Part shown: positions 34,943 through 43,345 of the stretch, in pieces
Layout: each line of letters starts with the position of its first letter
Position numbering within the stretch: position 1 is the first letter of the stretch
Assembly (NCBI RefSeq): GCF_015500075.1
Contig: NZ_CP045496.1
Coordinates: forward strand, 2,180,001-2,244,000
Length of the DNA stretch: 64,000 nt
DNA from: Mesorhizobium sp. INR15
Lineage (GTDB): Bacteria; Pseudomonadota; Alphaproteobacteria; Rhizobiales; Rhizobiaceae
Direction: 5' to 3'
The notes under the pieces: model-generated
The model's database searches: none
The model's input: only the letters and a program-made list of their open reading frames with translations
Told to the model about the DNA's origin: nothing
Made by a program: the position numbers and the translations under genes

Positions 34943-36046
34943 TCAAATGCAGATGGCGTTTTTGGCGCTTTCACGCAGCCCATCCGCTTTGGGATCGCCA
35001 TCTTCGAGATAGGCCAACGCCTGGTTCAGCTCGACGTAGTGGCGCAAGCGCGCTTCATAGCGATCGAATGCCGCTGCATGCTGCGTTGGATCTCCTGTCA
35101 GTTCCGATGCCAGAACATAGGCGCCGACCATTGCAAGGCTGGTGCCCTGCCCAGAGAAGGGTGATGGACAATAGGCGGCATCGCCGACTAACGCGCACCT
35201 TCCTTTTGACCATCGATCCATCCGGACTTGTGCGACGGTGCCGCAGTAAAAATCCGAAGCAGCCTGTGCTGCCTTGATCAGCTCGGGAATTTTCCAGCGG
35301 TAATGCGCACAGCGATCCGCAAGCAGCTTTTTCTGCTCGGCGACGTCCATCGCCCGATCTTCATCGCCCGCTATTTCAAAGCCAAATGCGACGCGCAGCT
35401 CGAGGTTGTCTCGTGCCGTATAGATCAGGAAACCTCCTTTTCCTTGCCGATGCGCGATCTGCCAGTCTTTTAACGCAAGAGAATTCGGAGCTGTGAAAAC
35501 CGCCAAGGCTACGCCCAACGAATGGACAAATTTTGGGTCATTGCCAAAGACAAGGTTTCTAACTTCTGATCTCGGTCCGTCCGCGCCAATGACGAGATCG
35601 AAGGATCGCGTGGCTCCGCTCTGGAAAGTAACCAGAACCTGATCGGTCCGATCTTCGATGTTCGTTATGGACTCGTCATAGATCACTTCGACATCTGGGC
35701 TCAATTTCCCAAAGATGAGCATGGACAGATCGTCTCGAAGGATCTCAATGTCGCCCGAGGCAAATTTTCCGCCGCTGAGCGTCCCTTCTTCGGAGCGCCA
35801 TGTCTCGACGCCATGGGCATCCACGAGCGAGACCCCTTTCATCGCCGTTCGTTTTGCCCGTGCATCTTCCAGGATTCCCATCCGGGCAAGAACATCGAGG
35901 GCCGATCCCCTAACGTCGATTGCCTGACCACCGGGCCGCGGTCCCGGCGCGCGCTCAACGATGGTGACGCGATGCCGCGAGATGCTGAGCCAATACGCGA
36001 CCGTCGGCCCTGCAATGCTGCAACCGGAAACAAGAATCCTGGCCAT
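34943..36046 (-). CDS. FAD-dependent aromatic-type monooxygenase
   Basis: The 367-residue group A flavin monooxygenase has an N-terminal ILVSGCSIAGPTVAYWL FAD loop (a GxSxxG variant), a central LVIGADGPRSEVR (DG motif) and a C-terminal RCALVGDAAYCPSPFSGQGTSLAMVGA (GD motif). This is the PHBH/TetX-like layout. The substrate is unknown, perhaps an aromatic or antibiotic-like compound given the divergent TetR gene. Codon use looks less GC-rich than its neighbours, which may mean recent acquisition. Confidence 0.88.
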   Translation of the reverse strand: MARILVSGCSIAGPTVAYWLSISRHRVTIVERAPGPRPGGQAIDVRGSALDVLARMGILEDARAKRTAMKGVSLVDAHGVETWRSEEGTLSGGKFASGDIEILRDDLSMLIFGKLSPDVEVIYDESITNIEDRTDQVLVTFQSGATRSFDLVIGADGPRSEVRNLVFGNDPKFVHSLGVALAVFTAPNSLALKDWQIAHRQGKGGFLIYTARDNLELRVAFGFEIAGDEDRAMDVAEQKKLLADRCAHYRWKIPELIKAAQAASDFYCGTVAQVRMDRWSKGRCALVGDAAYCPSPFSGQGTSLAMVGAYVLASELTGDPTQHAAAFDRYEARLRHYVELNQALAYLEDGDPKADGLRESAKNAICI

Positions 36047-36090
36047 CGCCGTCTTCCCTTCACATCAACCGCGAACGGCCTTGCTTACAA

Positions 36091-36110
36091 TAAGGTACTT
36101 CAGTATCTTA
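36091..36110. promoter_or_regulatory. Candidate TetR operator
   Basis: TAAGGTACT-TC-AGTATCTTA is an inverted repeat with 8 of 9 pairs matching. It sits in the 151-nt gap between the monooxygenase and TetR genes, where a shared operator is expected. Confidence 0.6.
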
Positions 36111-36197
36111 AATGTAGCGATCTGAAAAGCGCCTTGCCGTTACGGTAAATTGCGAATCCATGTGGTGGGGAAAACCTGTCAAGAAAGGACCGTGACT

Positions 36198-36809
36198 ATG
36201 AAATCTCGTCGTCGCGGCCCTCTCCTCGAGAATGCCATTCTGGATGCCGCCTGGGCCGAACTCGCCGTGACCGGCTATGAGGGACTGCGGATGGATGCGG
36301 TTGCAGCCCGCGCCGGAACCAGCAAAACAGTTCTGTACCGGCGGTGGCCGAGCCGGGTAGAGCTAGTGCTTGCCTCTTTGCGGAAGAACTCCGCCGCCCC
36401 GGCCGGAGCACCAGACAAAGGCAACCTTCGAGACGATGTCGTCGCCATTTTGACATGGCTGTCCGATCGCTATCAGAGCTTTCCGGATATCATGCGAGGC
36501 ATCATGGTGGAGTTGCCGGATGTAGAAGGCAACGTCACTCAATCCTCGGTACATTTCATGACAATAGCCATGGACCGTGCCATGGTGCGAGGTGAGATTG
36601 GTCCTGCCATGCCATCGCCGAGGGTATGTCGTGTCGCAATGGATCTTACGCGCTACGAGATGTTTGTCACTCGCAAGCCGTTGCAAGCAGAAGCCATAAC
36701 GGAGCTCGTCGATCTAATTTTCATGCCGCTTGTTTCGAGTTGGTCGAAGGACGCTTTGGACAGCCTGGATGTGGAGTTTCAGGTTCGAAACACCAAGAAG
36801 CCAGACTAA
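36198..36809 (+). CDS. TetR/AcrR family regulator
   Basis: The 203-residue regulator has an N-terminal helix-turn-helix domain (residues 10-57, AILDAAWAELAVTGYEGLRMDAVAARAGTSKTVLYRRWPS) and a C-terminal TetR_C-type ligand domain. It is divergent from the flavin monooxygenase gene, which it probably represses in the absence of the enzyme substrate. ATG 36198 follows AAGGACC and starts 9 residues before the first helix. Its 3' end overlaps the convergent nickel/cobalt exporter gene by 4 nt. Confidence 0.88.
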   Translation: MKSRRRGPLLENAILDAAWAELAVTGYEGLRMDAVAARAGTSKTVLYRRWPSRVELVLASLRKNSAAPAGAPDKGNLRDDVVAILTWLSDRYQSFPDIMRGIMVELPDVEGNVTQSSVHFMTIAMDRAMVRGEIGPAMPSPRVCRVAMDLTRYEMFVTRKPLQAEAITELVDLIFMPLVSSWSKDALDSLDVEFQVRNTKKPD

Positions 36810-38002
36810 GCCGCCAGGCTCGCCGACAGGAGCAGCAGTCCGAACAGGAACACGAAGGCAGCGCCGCCGATCTCGACGATCGTGTGGATGCGGTTGCCCA
36901 TGCGGCCGTCACCGGCGAAATACACTGCCCAGTTCTTGGCGGTCACCGCGAGCGTCGCCAGCGCCGAGACGGTGATCGCCGTGCCGATCGACATCGCCAG
37001 AACCGACAGCAGGCCGCCGAGCCAGAGCCCATTGAGCAACGCGAAGCTCAACACGATCAGCGCGCCGGAGCAGGGGCGGATGCCGACAGCCGCCACCGCC
37101 GTCCACGCCGTGCGCCAGTCGAAGCGATCACCGGAGAGCAGCGCCGGGTCAGGCGCATGCGAATGCCCACAGGTGTCGCAGACCTCGCCCGCCGCATGAT
37201 CGTGATGATGCTGGTCGTGTGCACCGTGACCATGCGCGCCATGGTCGTGATGGTCATGCGCGGCGTGATCGTGCGCATGGTCATGATGGTCGTGCGCGTC
37301 ATGGGCGTGAAGCGCGTGGGAATGGGCATGCGCCGCGTGCGAATGACCCGCGTGCGAATGGCCTGCATGGGAGTGGCCGGCGTGGGCCGCCGAAAGGCTG
37401 TAGGCGGGGCCTCTGCCAAACAGGCGCAGGACGGAAGGGCCAAGCTTGCGCCACAAAAGCCAAGCGCCGAACAGCGTGACGAAGACATAGCTCAGGATTT
37501 CCATGAACCACGCGGCGTCGGTCATCGAAATGGTGGTGCCGCGCAGCACGAAATAGGCGAGCAGCATGACCGCGATCGCGGTCAGTCCCTGCAGCAGTGC
37601 CGAGACGAAGGACAAAAGGATGCCGCGCCGCAGTGCCACTTCGTTGGCCACCATGTAGGACGAGATCACCGCCTTGCCGTGGCCGGGGCCGGCGGCGTGG
37701 AAAATGCCGTAGGCGAACGACAGGCCGATGAGCACCCAAAGCTTGCTGCCGTCGTCACGCATCGCCTTCATCGCCGTTGCCAGCTCGCGATAGAATTCCT
37801 GCTGCCGCAGGTTGATCCACATCAGGATGTGGGCGAACGGACCGGTGGTCGGCGCCATGCCGTCATTCACGCCGATGCCGAGCGAACTCTGGGCATGGGC
37901 GGAATTGGCGAAATGCATCATGACAAAGGTGATGGCCAACAGGCCGAATGCCAGACGCAGGGACGGCCTGGAGCGGCTTCCGATCAGATTCACCGGGTTC
38001 AT
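36806..38002 (-). CDS. Nickel/cobalt transporter, NicO/RcnA family
   Basis: The 398-residue membrane protein has an N-terminal signal-like helix (16-37), several membrane helices with YGIFHAAGPGHGKAVISSYM (conserved HxxxPGHGK, about residues 99-118), and a second block AAVGIRPCSGALIVLSFALLNG. Between them lies a roughly 65-residue loop of HAGHSHAGHSHA / HDHHDHAHDH repeats, probably metal-binding. NicO proteins export Ni2+ or Co2+. It is translationally coupled (4-nt ATGA overlap) to the DUF1007 gene upstream. Confidence 0.9.
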   Translation of the reverse strand: MNPVNLIGSRSRPSLRLAFGLLAITFVMMHFANSAHAQSSLGIGVNDGMAPTTGPFAHILMWINLRQQEFYRELATAMKAMRDDGSKLWVLIGLSFAYGIFHAAGPGHGKAVISSYMVANEVALRRGILLSFVSALLQGLTAIAVMLLAYFVLRGTTISMTDAAWFMEILSYVFVTLFGAWLLWRKLGPSVLRLFGRGPAYSLSAAHAGHSHAGHSHAGHSHAAHAHSHALHAHDAHDHHDHAHDHAAHDHHDHGAHGHGAHDQHHHDHAAGEVCDTCGHSHAPDPALLSGDRFDWRTAWTAVAAVGIRPCSGALIVLSFALLNGLWLGGLLSVLAMSIGTAITVSALATLAVTAKNWAVYFAGDGRMGNRIHTIVEIGGAAFVFLFGLLLLSASLAA

Positions 38003-38685
38003 CCTTCTGGCTGGCAGTTCAGTTCAAGCTTGGTGGCGAAGATCTTGCTCATGTCGGTGCCTGTCGGATCGTTGAAGAAAGCGTCCGTCAGGGTCTTCTG
38101 GTTTTCCTTGATCGCTTCGTCCGGGTCCGGACGAACGACCTTGCTGGTGCAGTTCGAGGGCAGGCCCTCGACCTTCAGATTGGCGTCCTCGGTGAAGTCG
38201 ATCGCAGTGTAGAAGGTCGGGTCGTAGACGCCGATATCGATCTTGCCGACGAGCTTGATCGGCACCTTCGGTTCGGACTCGAACAGGATGATGAGCTGGT
38301 CATTGTCGAAATTGGCCATCAGATGCGGCGGCGGCACCATGGTCACGTCCTTGCCGTCGACGGTGACCAGCTGAAAGTAATTGTACTCGGCCAGCGAGGC
38401 ATGAACGGTGTCGGCGACATCCTTCAGCTCCTTGTCGTCAAGCTTCAGGTCGGAGTTCTTGTCGAACTCCATCATCACCGTACTGGAAAACAGGTCGTCG
38501 AAGCGCCAGAGATGGCGCAGCGCTTTCACACTTTGGTGATCCGGGCTGAGGATGACGTCGAGGCGCGCCTCGGCGAAGACGTGTGGATGCACTTGCGCCG
38601 GTCCCACGGCGGCCAGTGTCGCCGCCAGGGCCGAAACCAGCATGATCGCCCTTCGTTTCAGGTGCATTCTCGGTCGCTGTTCCAT
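37999..38685 (-). CDS. DUF1007 periplasmic protein
   Basis: The protein has about 228 residues, with a signal peptide (RRAIMLVSALAATLAAVGPAQV) followed by HPHVFAEARLDVI, the family signature. The mature part is a single beta-rich domain with a C-terminal Cys pair. DUF1007 proteins regularly sit beside NicO/RcnA-type transporters and may hand metal to them. The start may be 38685 (GAGG just upstream) or 38667. The frame is open to 38880 but that would overlap the LysR gene, so it was not extended. Confidence 0.85.
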   Translation of the reverse strand: MEQRPRMHLKRRAIMLVSALAATLAAVGPAQVHPHVFAEARLDVILSPDHQSVKALRHLWRFDDLFSSTVMMEFDKNSDLKLDDKELKDVADTVHASLAEYNYFQLVTVDGKDVTMVPPPHLMANFDNDQLIILFESEPKVPIKLVGKIDIGVYDPTFYTAIDFTEDANLKVEGLPSNCTSKVVRPDPDEAIKENQKTLTDAFFNDPTGTDMSKIFATKLELNCQPEG

Positions 38686-38755
38686 CGGCCTCGGAGAGGT
38701 TTCGAACGTGACCAGAAACGGGGCGAAATTGGGACCGTGCGGCGGCTGCATCGCG

Positions 38756-39655
38756 TCAAGCAGCGTCAAGCGTCTTGAACCACTGCACCAGGAAGTCGAC
38801 GAAAACGCGAACCTTGGCCGGCAGGTAGCGGCGGTGCGGATAGACGGTGAAAATGCCGCCGCCCGACAGGATGCGGTCATCGAGCGCCGTCACCAGCCGT
38901 CCGCTGGCAATATCGGGGGCGGCGATGAAATCCGGCAGGATCGAAAATCCAAGCCCGGCCACGGCAGCTGCCCTGGCCGCCATCGGGCTGTTGACCTCGA
39001 TAGGGCCGGAGACGGAAACACTCACCATGTCGCCATTGTCGCCCTTGAATTGCCAGTTGTTCAGCCCCTTTCCGTTGGTGTCGACAATGCAGGGGATGCG
39101 GCCAAGGTCTTGCGGGCGCAGCGGCATGCCGTGCTTGGCGATGAGTTCGGGAGAGGCGCACAGCTTTATAGAAAATGGCGCCAGGCGCCTGGCGATCAGC
39201 GACGAATTCTCCAGCCGCGAAATGCGCACGGCAAGGTCGAAGCCTTCCTCGACCAGGTCGACGAAGCGGTCGTCGAGATGGATGTCGAGCACGATGTCGG
39301 GATACTGCTTGGCGAAGTCGATCAGCGACTGGCCGATCGGCGCATCGGCGAAGGTGCGCGGCGCCGACAGCTTGATCCTTCCGCGCACGTCGCCTGAGGA
39401 TTCGCGCACCGCGTCGGCAAGGCTGTCGACCTCGCGCACGATTTCGGAGGCACGGCGGTAATAGGTGTGGCCGGCTTCGGTCATCGAGAACTGGCGAGTG
39501 GTCCGGTTGAGGAGCAGCGCGCCGAGCTCGTCTTCCAGCTCGCGCACATATTTGGACAGCAGCGCCTTGGAGCGGCCGATCTTGCGCGCCGCCGCCGAAA
39601 AGCCTTCGGCCTCGACGACGTCGATGAAGGCGCGCATCCGGGTCAGTGTGTCCAT
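38756..39655 (-). CDS. LysR family transcriptional regulator
   Basis: The 299-residue protein has an N-terminal winged helix (MRAFIDVVEAEGFSAAARKIGRSKALLSKYVRELE) and an effector domain that begins about residue 90 (GRIKLSAPRTFADAPIG). It belongs to the large CrgA/DmlR-like group. It starts 3 nt after the stop of the amidase gene on the same strand, so the two are co-transcribed and the regulator may respond to an amidase substrate or product. Confidence 0.9.
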   Translation of the reverse strand: MDTLTRMRAFIDVVEAEGFSAAARKIGRSKALLSKYVRELEDELGALLLNRTTRQFSMTEAGHTYYRRASEIVREVDSLADAVRESSGDVRGRIKLSAPRTFADAPIGQSLIDFAKQYPDIVLDIHLDDRFVDLVEEGFDLAVRISRLENSSLIARRLAPFSIKLCASPELIAKHGMPLRPQDLGRIPCIVDTNGKGLNNWQFKGDNGDMVSVSVSGPIEVNSPMAARAAAVAGLGFSILPDFIAAPDIASGRLVTALDDRILSGGGIFTVYPHRRYLPAKVRVFVDFLVQWFKTLDAA

Positions 39656-39658
39656 GAA

Positions 39659-40855
39659 TCAGGCCTTTCGTGCCGCATCGAGAAGTTTTCGGCCGAGCCG
39701 TATCAGGGCAATGTCGCTGCCGGAAGGGCCAAGCAGCGAAAGGCCGAAAGGCGCGCCGGCGACCGAGCCGATCGGCAGCGTGATCTGCGGGAAACCGGAA
39801 AGGCCGGCCAGGCACAGGAGATGCAGCGCCCGCTCGCGGTAGGCCTGGAGCTGCTCGGGCGTGCTGTTCACATAGGGCGCGGGGCCAGGAACGGTTGGCA
39901 GGATGAGAAACCCGTTCTTGCCGAGCAGGGCGCTCAGCTCACCGCGAAAGGTCAGCCGCCGCACCTTCTCGGTTTGCGCCGTCCTGTCATCAACGGCACG
40001 GCCAAAACCGAATCGCTCTTCAACGCCGGGGCCGAGTTGGCGCTCGCCACTGGTGATCCAGGTGCCGTGCGTTGCCCAGGCTTCCCTGGCCTGCAGCCGG
40101 CGGAAGCACCAGTAGAGTTCATCGGGAGATGAGGTGAAGCGCATCGTCGGCGTCGCCGGCGCGCCGAGAACCGCTCCAGCCAGCGCCTTCATCCCGGCAT
40201 ATTCGGCAAGTGCCGGGCGGGCGACCATCTCGTCCAGCCAGTCCAGCGCCAGCGGGCGGTCCAACGGGTGCTGATGCGGGTCGCGGCCAAGCAGCAGCTT
40301 GCCGACCGTTTCGTAGGTCTCGATGTCGTCGGCGAACCAGCCGAACGTGTCGAAGCTCGGCGCCAGCTTCATGGCGCCGTCAAGCGGGATGCGGCCATGC
40401 GTGGTGCGCAGGCCGATCAGCCCGCAAAAGCTCGCCGGCGCGCGGATCGAGCCGCCGGTGTCGGAGCCGGTGGCGATCTGTGCGAGCCTGCCCGCCACCG
40501 CAGCGGCCGATCCGGACGATGAGCCGCCGGTGACGCGATCCGGCGCGGCGGGGTTTACCGGGAACGGAAAATGCGCGTTCTGGCCAAACAGCGAGAAGGC
40601 AAGCTCGTCGGTCTGGGTCTTGCCGACGAAGCGCGCGCCGGCGTCGAGTACCATCTGCACGGCAGGTGCCGAGCGCGACGCGGCAGGGTTTTCGGCGAAC
40701 TTCGCGGGATTGCCGCAGCCGGTGCGATATCCCGCGACATCGTAGATGTCCTTGACCGCCAGCCGCAGGCCTGCCAACGGCCCGAGTTCGGCATTGGCCA
40801 CCGGCATCTGGCGGAGGTCGAGAAATGCGTTGAAGGGGCCGTGTGTGCCTGTCAT
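39659..40855 (-). CDS. Amidase signature family hydrolase
   Basis: The 398-residue protein has the Ser-cisSer-Lys catalytic set: Lys35 in LAVKDIYDV, the GGSSSGSAAAVA segment and GSDTGGSIRAPAS. It hydrolyses a carboxamide; the substrate is unknown. ATG 40855 opens MTGTHGPFNAFLD, and the frame further upstream to 41134 runs antisense through the ornithine decarboxylase leader, so it was not used. It is divergent from the polyamine locus and co-transcribed with the LysR gene. Confidence 0.88.
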   Translation of the reverse strand: MTGTHGPFNAFLDLRQMPVANAELGPLAGLRLAVKDIYDVAGYRTGCGNPAKFAENPAASRSAPAVQMVLDAGARFVGKTQTDELAFSLFGQNAHFPFPVNPAAPDRVTGGSSSGSAAAVAGRLAQIATGSDTGGSIRAPASFCGLIGLRTTHGRIPLDGAMKLAPSFDTFGWFADDIETYETVGKLLLGRDPHQHPLDRPLALDWLDEMVARPALAEYAGMKALAGAVLGAPATPTMRFTSSPDELYWCFRRLQAREAWATHGTWITSGERQLGPGVEERFGFGRAVDDRTAQTEKVRRLTFRGELSALLGKNGFLILPTVPGPAPYVNSTPEQLQAYRERALHLLCLAGLSGFPQITLPIGSVAGAPFGLSLLGPSGSDIALIRLGRKLLDAARKA

Positions 40856-40929
40856 CGTTCGATATCCGGATACGATTGCCGCAGCATTGTTCGATGCCAG
40901 GAATTTTACAACCTGAGATACGATTTTTA

Positions 40930-40958
40930 TTGATTGTGACGGCAACCAGCCATATATC
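40930..40958 (+). promoter_or_regulatory. Promoter of the ornithine decarboxylase transcript
   Basis: TTGATT (40930-40935), a 17-bp spacer and TATATC (40953-40958) fit a sigma-70-type promoter. The predicted start near 40965 is about 22 nt before the structured leader element. Confidence 0.6.
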
Positions 40959-40986
40959 GCGCTTGCCCAAAGTCGCACGTGCCTGT

Positions 40987-41086
40987 GGGTGTCCGCCGAT
41001 CCTCGAATGGTGAGGGAAATCGGTAAGGTAACTGGAGCTAACCCCTCCAGTCGGTTTAGCGGCCAACCGCCAGACCGAGGACACCT
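40987..41086 (+). ncRNA. speF-type leader RNA motif
   Basis: The segment closes with GGTGTCC (40988-40994) pairing GGACACC (41079-41085). Inside are CCGAT (40996-41000)/ATCGG (41019-41023), ACTGGAG (41031-41037)/CTCCAGT (41045-41051) and CGGTT (41052-41056)/AACCG (41065-41069). The fold, the sequence of the central hairpin and the position upstream of ornithine decarboxylase fit the alphaproteobacterial speF motif (Rfam speF, RF00518 from memory). Such leaders are thought to control decarboxylase expression in cis. The ligand and mechanism are not shown by the sequence. Confidence 0.8.
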
Positions 41087-41397
41087 TGAAGCAACGACGG
41101 TGCGGGCCTTTCTGGTTCTCTGCCGGTTGTCCAAAGACCGGGGTTACTGAAGAGGCACACCATCATTGCCGGCAGTGCGGAACGGGGTTCTCCCAATCCA
41201 AGCCAAGGCAGACAAAGCGAACCGAAGCCGGGCAAGGCTGAGGTTCATCGCCGCGAGACGGCGTTTCATGGTTCCGGGGTCTCCACCGGCTGGTTCCATG
41301 GATTGCCGTCCCGCCTTTGTTTGACCGCGTGTTCGCGAGGCCGATAGCCCGCGTCCGCACCCTTGTGCGCGCCGAAAGGCGTGTTGGAGAAACCACG
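41087..41397 (+). other. Remainder of the long ornithine decarboxylase leader
   Basis: About 310 nt separate the speF-type motif from the start codon. No convincing coding frame was identified. Several short complementary stretches are present (for example GGTTGTCC...), and the segment ends with GGAG before the ATG. Such length suggests additional regulatory structure or a leader peptide, but neither could be assigned. Confidence 0.4.
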
Positions 41398-42531
41398 ATG
41401 GCTACCCAGCGCATCCTTGACTTCCTCGCCACCCGACGTCCGGCCGGCCCCTGCCTCGTCGTCGACCTCGATGTCGTTCGCGACAATTTCCGTGCCTTCG
41501 AGAAGGCACTGCCCGATTCCAAGATCTACTACGCGGTGAAAGCAAACCCGGCGCCGGAAATCCTGCGCCTTCTTGCTGCGATGGGCTCGTCCTTCGACAC
41601 CGCTTCCGTTGCCGAAGTCGAGATGGCGATGGACGCCGGTGCGCCGGCGGACCGCATCTCCTTCGGCAACACCATCAAGAAGGAGCGCGATATCGCGCGC
41701 GCCTATCAGCTGGGCATTCGCCTTTTCGCTGTGGATTGCGTCGAAGAGGTCGAGAAGATCGCCCGCGTCGCTCCTGGTGCTCGCGTGTTCTGCCGCGTTT
41801 TGACCGATGGTGAAGGCGCCGAGTGGCCGCTGTCGCGCAAGTTCGGCTGCGTGCCTGCAATGGCCGTCGACGTGCTGCGCCAGGCCAAGGCGCTTGGCCT
41901 CGACGCCTATGGCGTGTCGTTCCATGTCGGCTCTCAGCAGACGGACCTGACCGCCTGGGACCGTGCGCTGGCCGATGCCAAGAAGGTGTTCTCGACGCTG
42001 GCTGACGAAGGCATCGTCCTGAAGATGGTCAATATGGGCGGCGGTTTCCCGACGCGCTACCTGCGTGACGTGCCGGCGGCCCAGGCCTATGGCCAGGCGA
42101 TCTTTTCTGCGCTGCGCAAGCATTTCGGCAATGCCATTCCCGAAACCATCATCGAGCCGGGCCGTGGCATGGTCGGCAATGCCGGCGTCATCAAGTCGGA
42201 AGTCGTGCTGATCTCGAAGAAGGCCGAAAACGACAATGTGCGCTGGGTGTTCCTCGACATCGGCAAGTTCGGCGGTCTGGCCGAGACGATGGACGAGGCG
42301 ATCCGCTATCCGATCGTCACCGCGCATGACGGCAGCGAGACCGCGCCCTGCGTGCTCGCCGGGCCGACCTGCGATTCGGCCGACGTGATGTACGAGAAGA
42401 CGCCGTACCCGCTGCCCTTGTCGCTGACGATCGGCGACGAGGTGCTGATCGAAGGCACTGGCGCCTACACGACCACCTACTCGGCGGTCGCGTTCAACGG
42501 CTTCGAGCCTCTCCGATCCTACGTGATCTGA
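41398..42531 (+). CDS. Ornithine (lysine/ornithine) decarboxylase, alanine-racemase fold
   Basis: The enzyme decarboxylates L-ornithine to putrescine with PLP. The 377-residue length matches rhizobial group IV (fold type III) decarboxylases. PLP lysine is Lys48 in YYAVKANPAP, the glycine-rich phosphate loop is VNMGGGFPTRY, and the catalytic-Cys segment is LAGPTCDSADVMYE. Some homologues also use lysine, so specificity is not settled. ATG 41398 follows GGAG. Putrescine feeds homospermidine synthase (9.6 kb). Expression is probably set by the structured leader upstream. Confidence 0.93.
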   Translation: MATQRILDFLATRRPAGPCLVVDLDVVRDNFRAFEKALPDSKIYYAVKANPAPEILRLLAAMGSSFDTASVAEVEMAMDAGAPADRISFGNTIKKERDIARAYQLGIRLFAVDCVEEVEKIARVAPGARVFCRVLTDGEGAEWPLSRKFGCVPAMAVDVLRQAKALGLDAYGVSFHVGSQQTDLTAWDRALADAKKVFSTLADEGIVLKMVNMGGGFPTRYLRDVPAAQAYGQAIFSALRKHFGNAIPETIIEPGRGMVGNAGVIKSEVVLISKKAENDNVRWVFLDIGKFGGLAETMDEAIRYPIVTAHDGSETAPCVLAGPTCDSADVMYEKTPYPLPLSLTIGDEVLIEGTGAYTTTYSAVAFNGFEPLRSYVI

Positions 42532-42578
42532 AGGCTCTCGCCTTCAGATCATCCGGTGCCGGCGATCCAATCGCCGGC
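42525..42578 (+). terminator. Two stacked hairpins after ornithine decarboxylase
   Basis: GATCTGAAGGC/GCCTTCAGATC (42525-42550, loop TCTC) includes the stop codon, and GCCGGCGAT/ATCGCCGGC (42558-42578) follows. Neither has a T-run, so they may attenuate or stabilise rather than stop transcription into the GNAT gene. Confidence 0.5.
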
Positions 42579-42625
42579 TTCGGCTCGCCTGTGGAACAGA
42601 TCTCCGCTCGCCAGGGATTGCGGAC

Positions 42626-43228
42626 ATGAACAGTGCAGATTTTACGCTTTCGACCCCCTCTTCCGCTTTCGGCGGTATCTCCCCCTCGACAGGGGCGATT
42701 GCCATTGTTTGCGAAACCACAGCCGATGTCGCGGCGCGCGAGGCTTTGCTCGACCAGGCCATGGGGCCGAAGCGCCGCAAGAAGTCATCCGAGAAGCTGC
42801 GGCGCGGCCGCCGGCCCTCGGAGGGCTTGGCTTTTGTCGCGCGTGACGCGTCGGGCGCTGTGACCGGCACCGTGCGGCTTTGGGATGTGCGGCTGGGCGA
42901 GGGTGGCCCGGCGGCCTTGCTGCTCGGCCCGCTCGCGGTCGACCCGGCGCTGAAGGGCGCCGGCATCGGCTCGGCATTGATGCAGCACGCCGTCGCGGAA
43001 GCGGCGCGTCTTGGCCATGCCGTGATTATGCTGGTCGGCGATGCGCCTTACTACGAGCGCTTCGGCTTTTCCGCTGAGAAGACCGGATCGCTGGCCATGC
43101 CCGGTCCTTACGAGCGGCACCGCCTGCTGGCGCTGGAACTGCTGGACGGCGCGCTCGATGGCGCCAAAGGCACGCTGAAGGCAGCCGGCCGCAAACTGAA
43201 GGCGCAGGAACTGACATCAGCGGCTTGA
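42626..43228 (+). CDS. GNAT family N-acetyltransferase
   Basis: The 200-residue protein has an acetyl-CoA binding core at about 95-125 (LLLGPLAVDPALKGAGIGSALMQHAVAEA) and GDAPYYERFGFSAEKTG, typical of YhbS-like GNATs. A basic, Ser-rich N-terminal part contains KRRKKSSEKLRRGRRPS. It sits 94 nt downstream of ornithine decarboxylase. Acetylation of a polyamine or related amine is possible from context but is not shown by sequence. A terminator follows. Confidence 0.85.
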   Translation: MNSADFTLSTPSSAFGGISPSTGAIAIVCETTADVAAREALLDQAMGPKRRKKSSEKLRRGRRPSEGLAFVARDASGAVTGTVRLWDVRLGEGGPAALLLGPLAVDPALKGAGIGSALMQHAVAEAARLGHAVIMLVGDAPYYERFGFSAEKTGSLAMPGPYERHRLLALELLDGALDGAKGTLKAAGRKLKAQELTSAA

Positions 43229-43255
43229 GACATCGGAACTGTCCTGAAATAAAAA

Positions 43256-43281
43256 CGCCGCCCGGACGGGCGGAGTTTTCT
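43256..43281 (+). terminator. Terminator of the GNAT gene
   Basis: CCGCCC (43258-43263) / GGGCGG (43268-43273) with a GGAC loop is followed by AGTTTTCTTT, and an A-run precedes the stem. Confidence 0.75.
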
Positions 43282-43345
43282 TTCGTTTCTTGTCTTGTCA
43301 TCCGGCCCTTCGCAGGCTCCCAGCCCTTCGGGCGTTCAGTCCCTC

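Noticed and set aside
37180..37390. Possible DNA tandem repeat array, considered as a CRISPR-like or satellite element
   Set aside because: It encodes the His-rich loop of the NicO exporter in frame; units are not identical and there are no spacers.
38686..38880. N-terminal extension of the DUF1007 frame into the LysR gene
   Set aside because: The extension has shadow-like Ser/Arg-rich composition and the signal peptide begins near 38667-38640.
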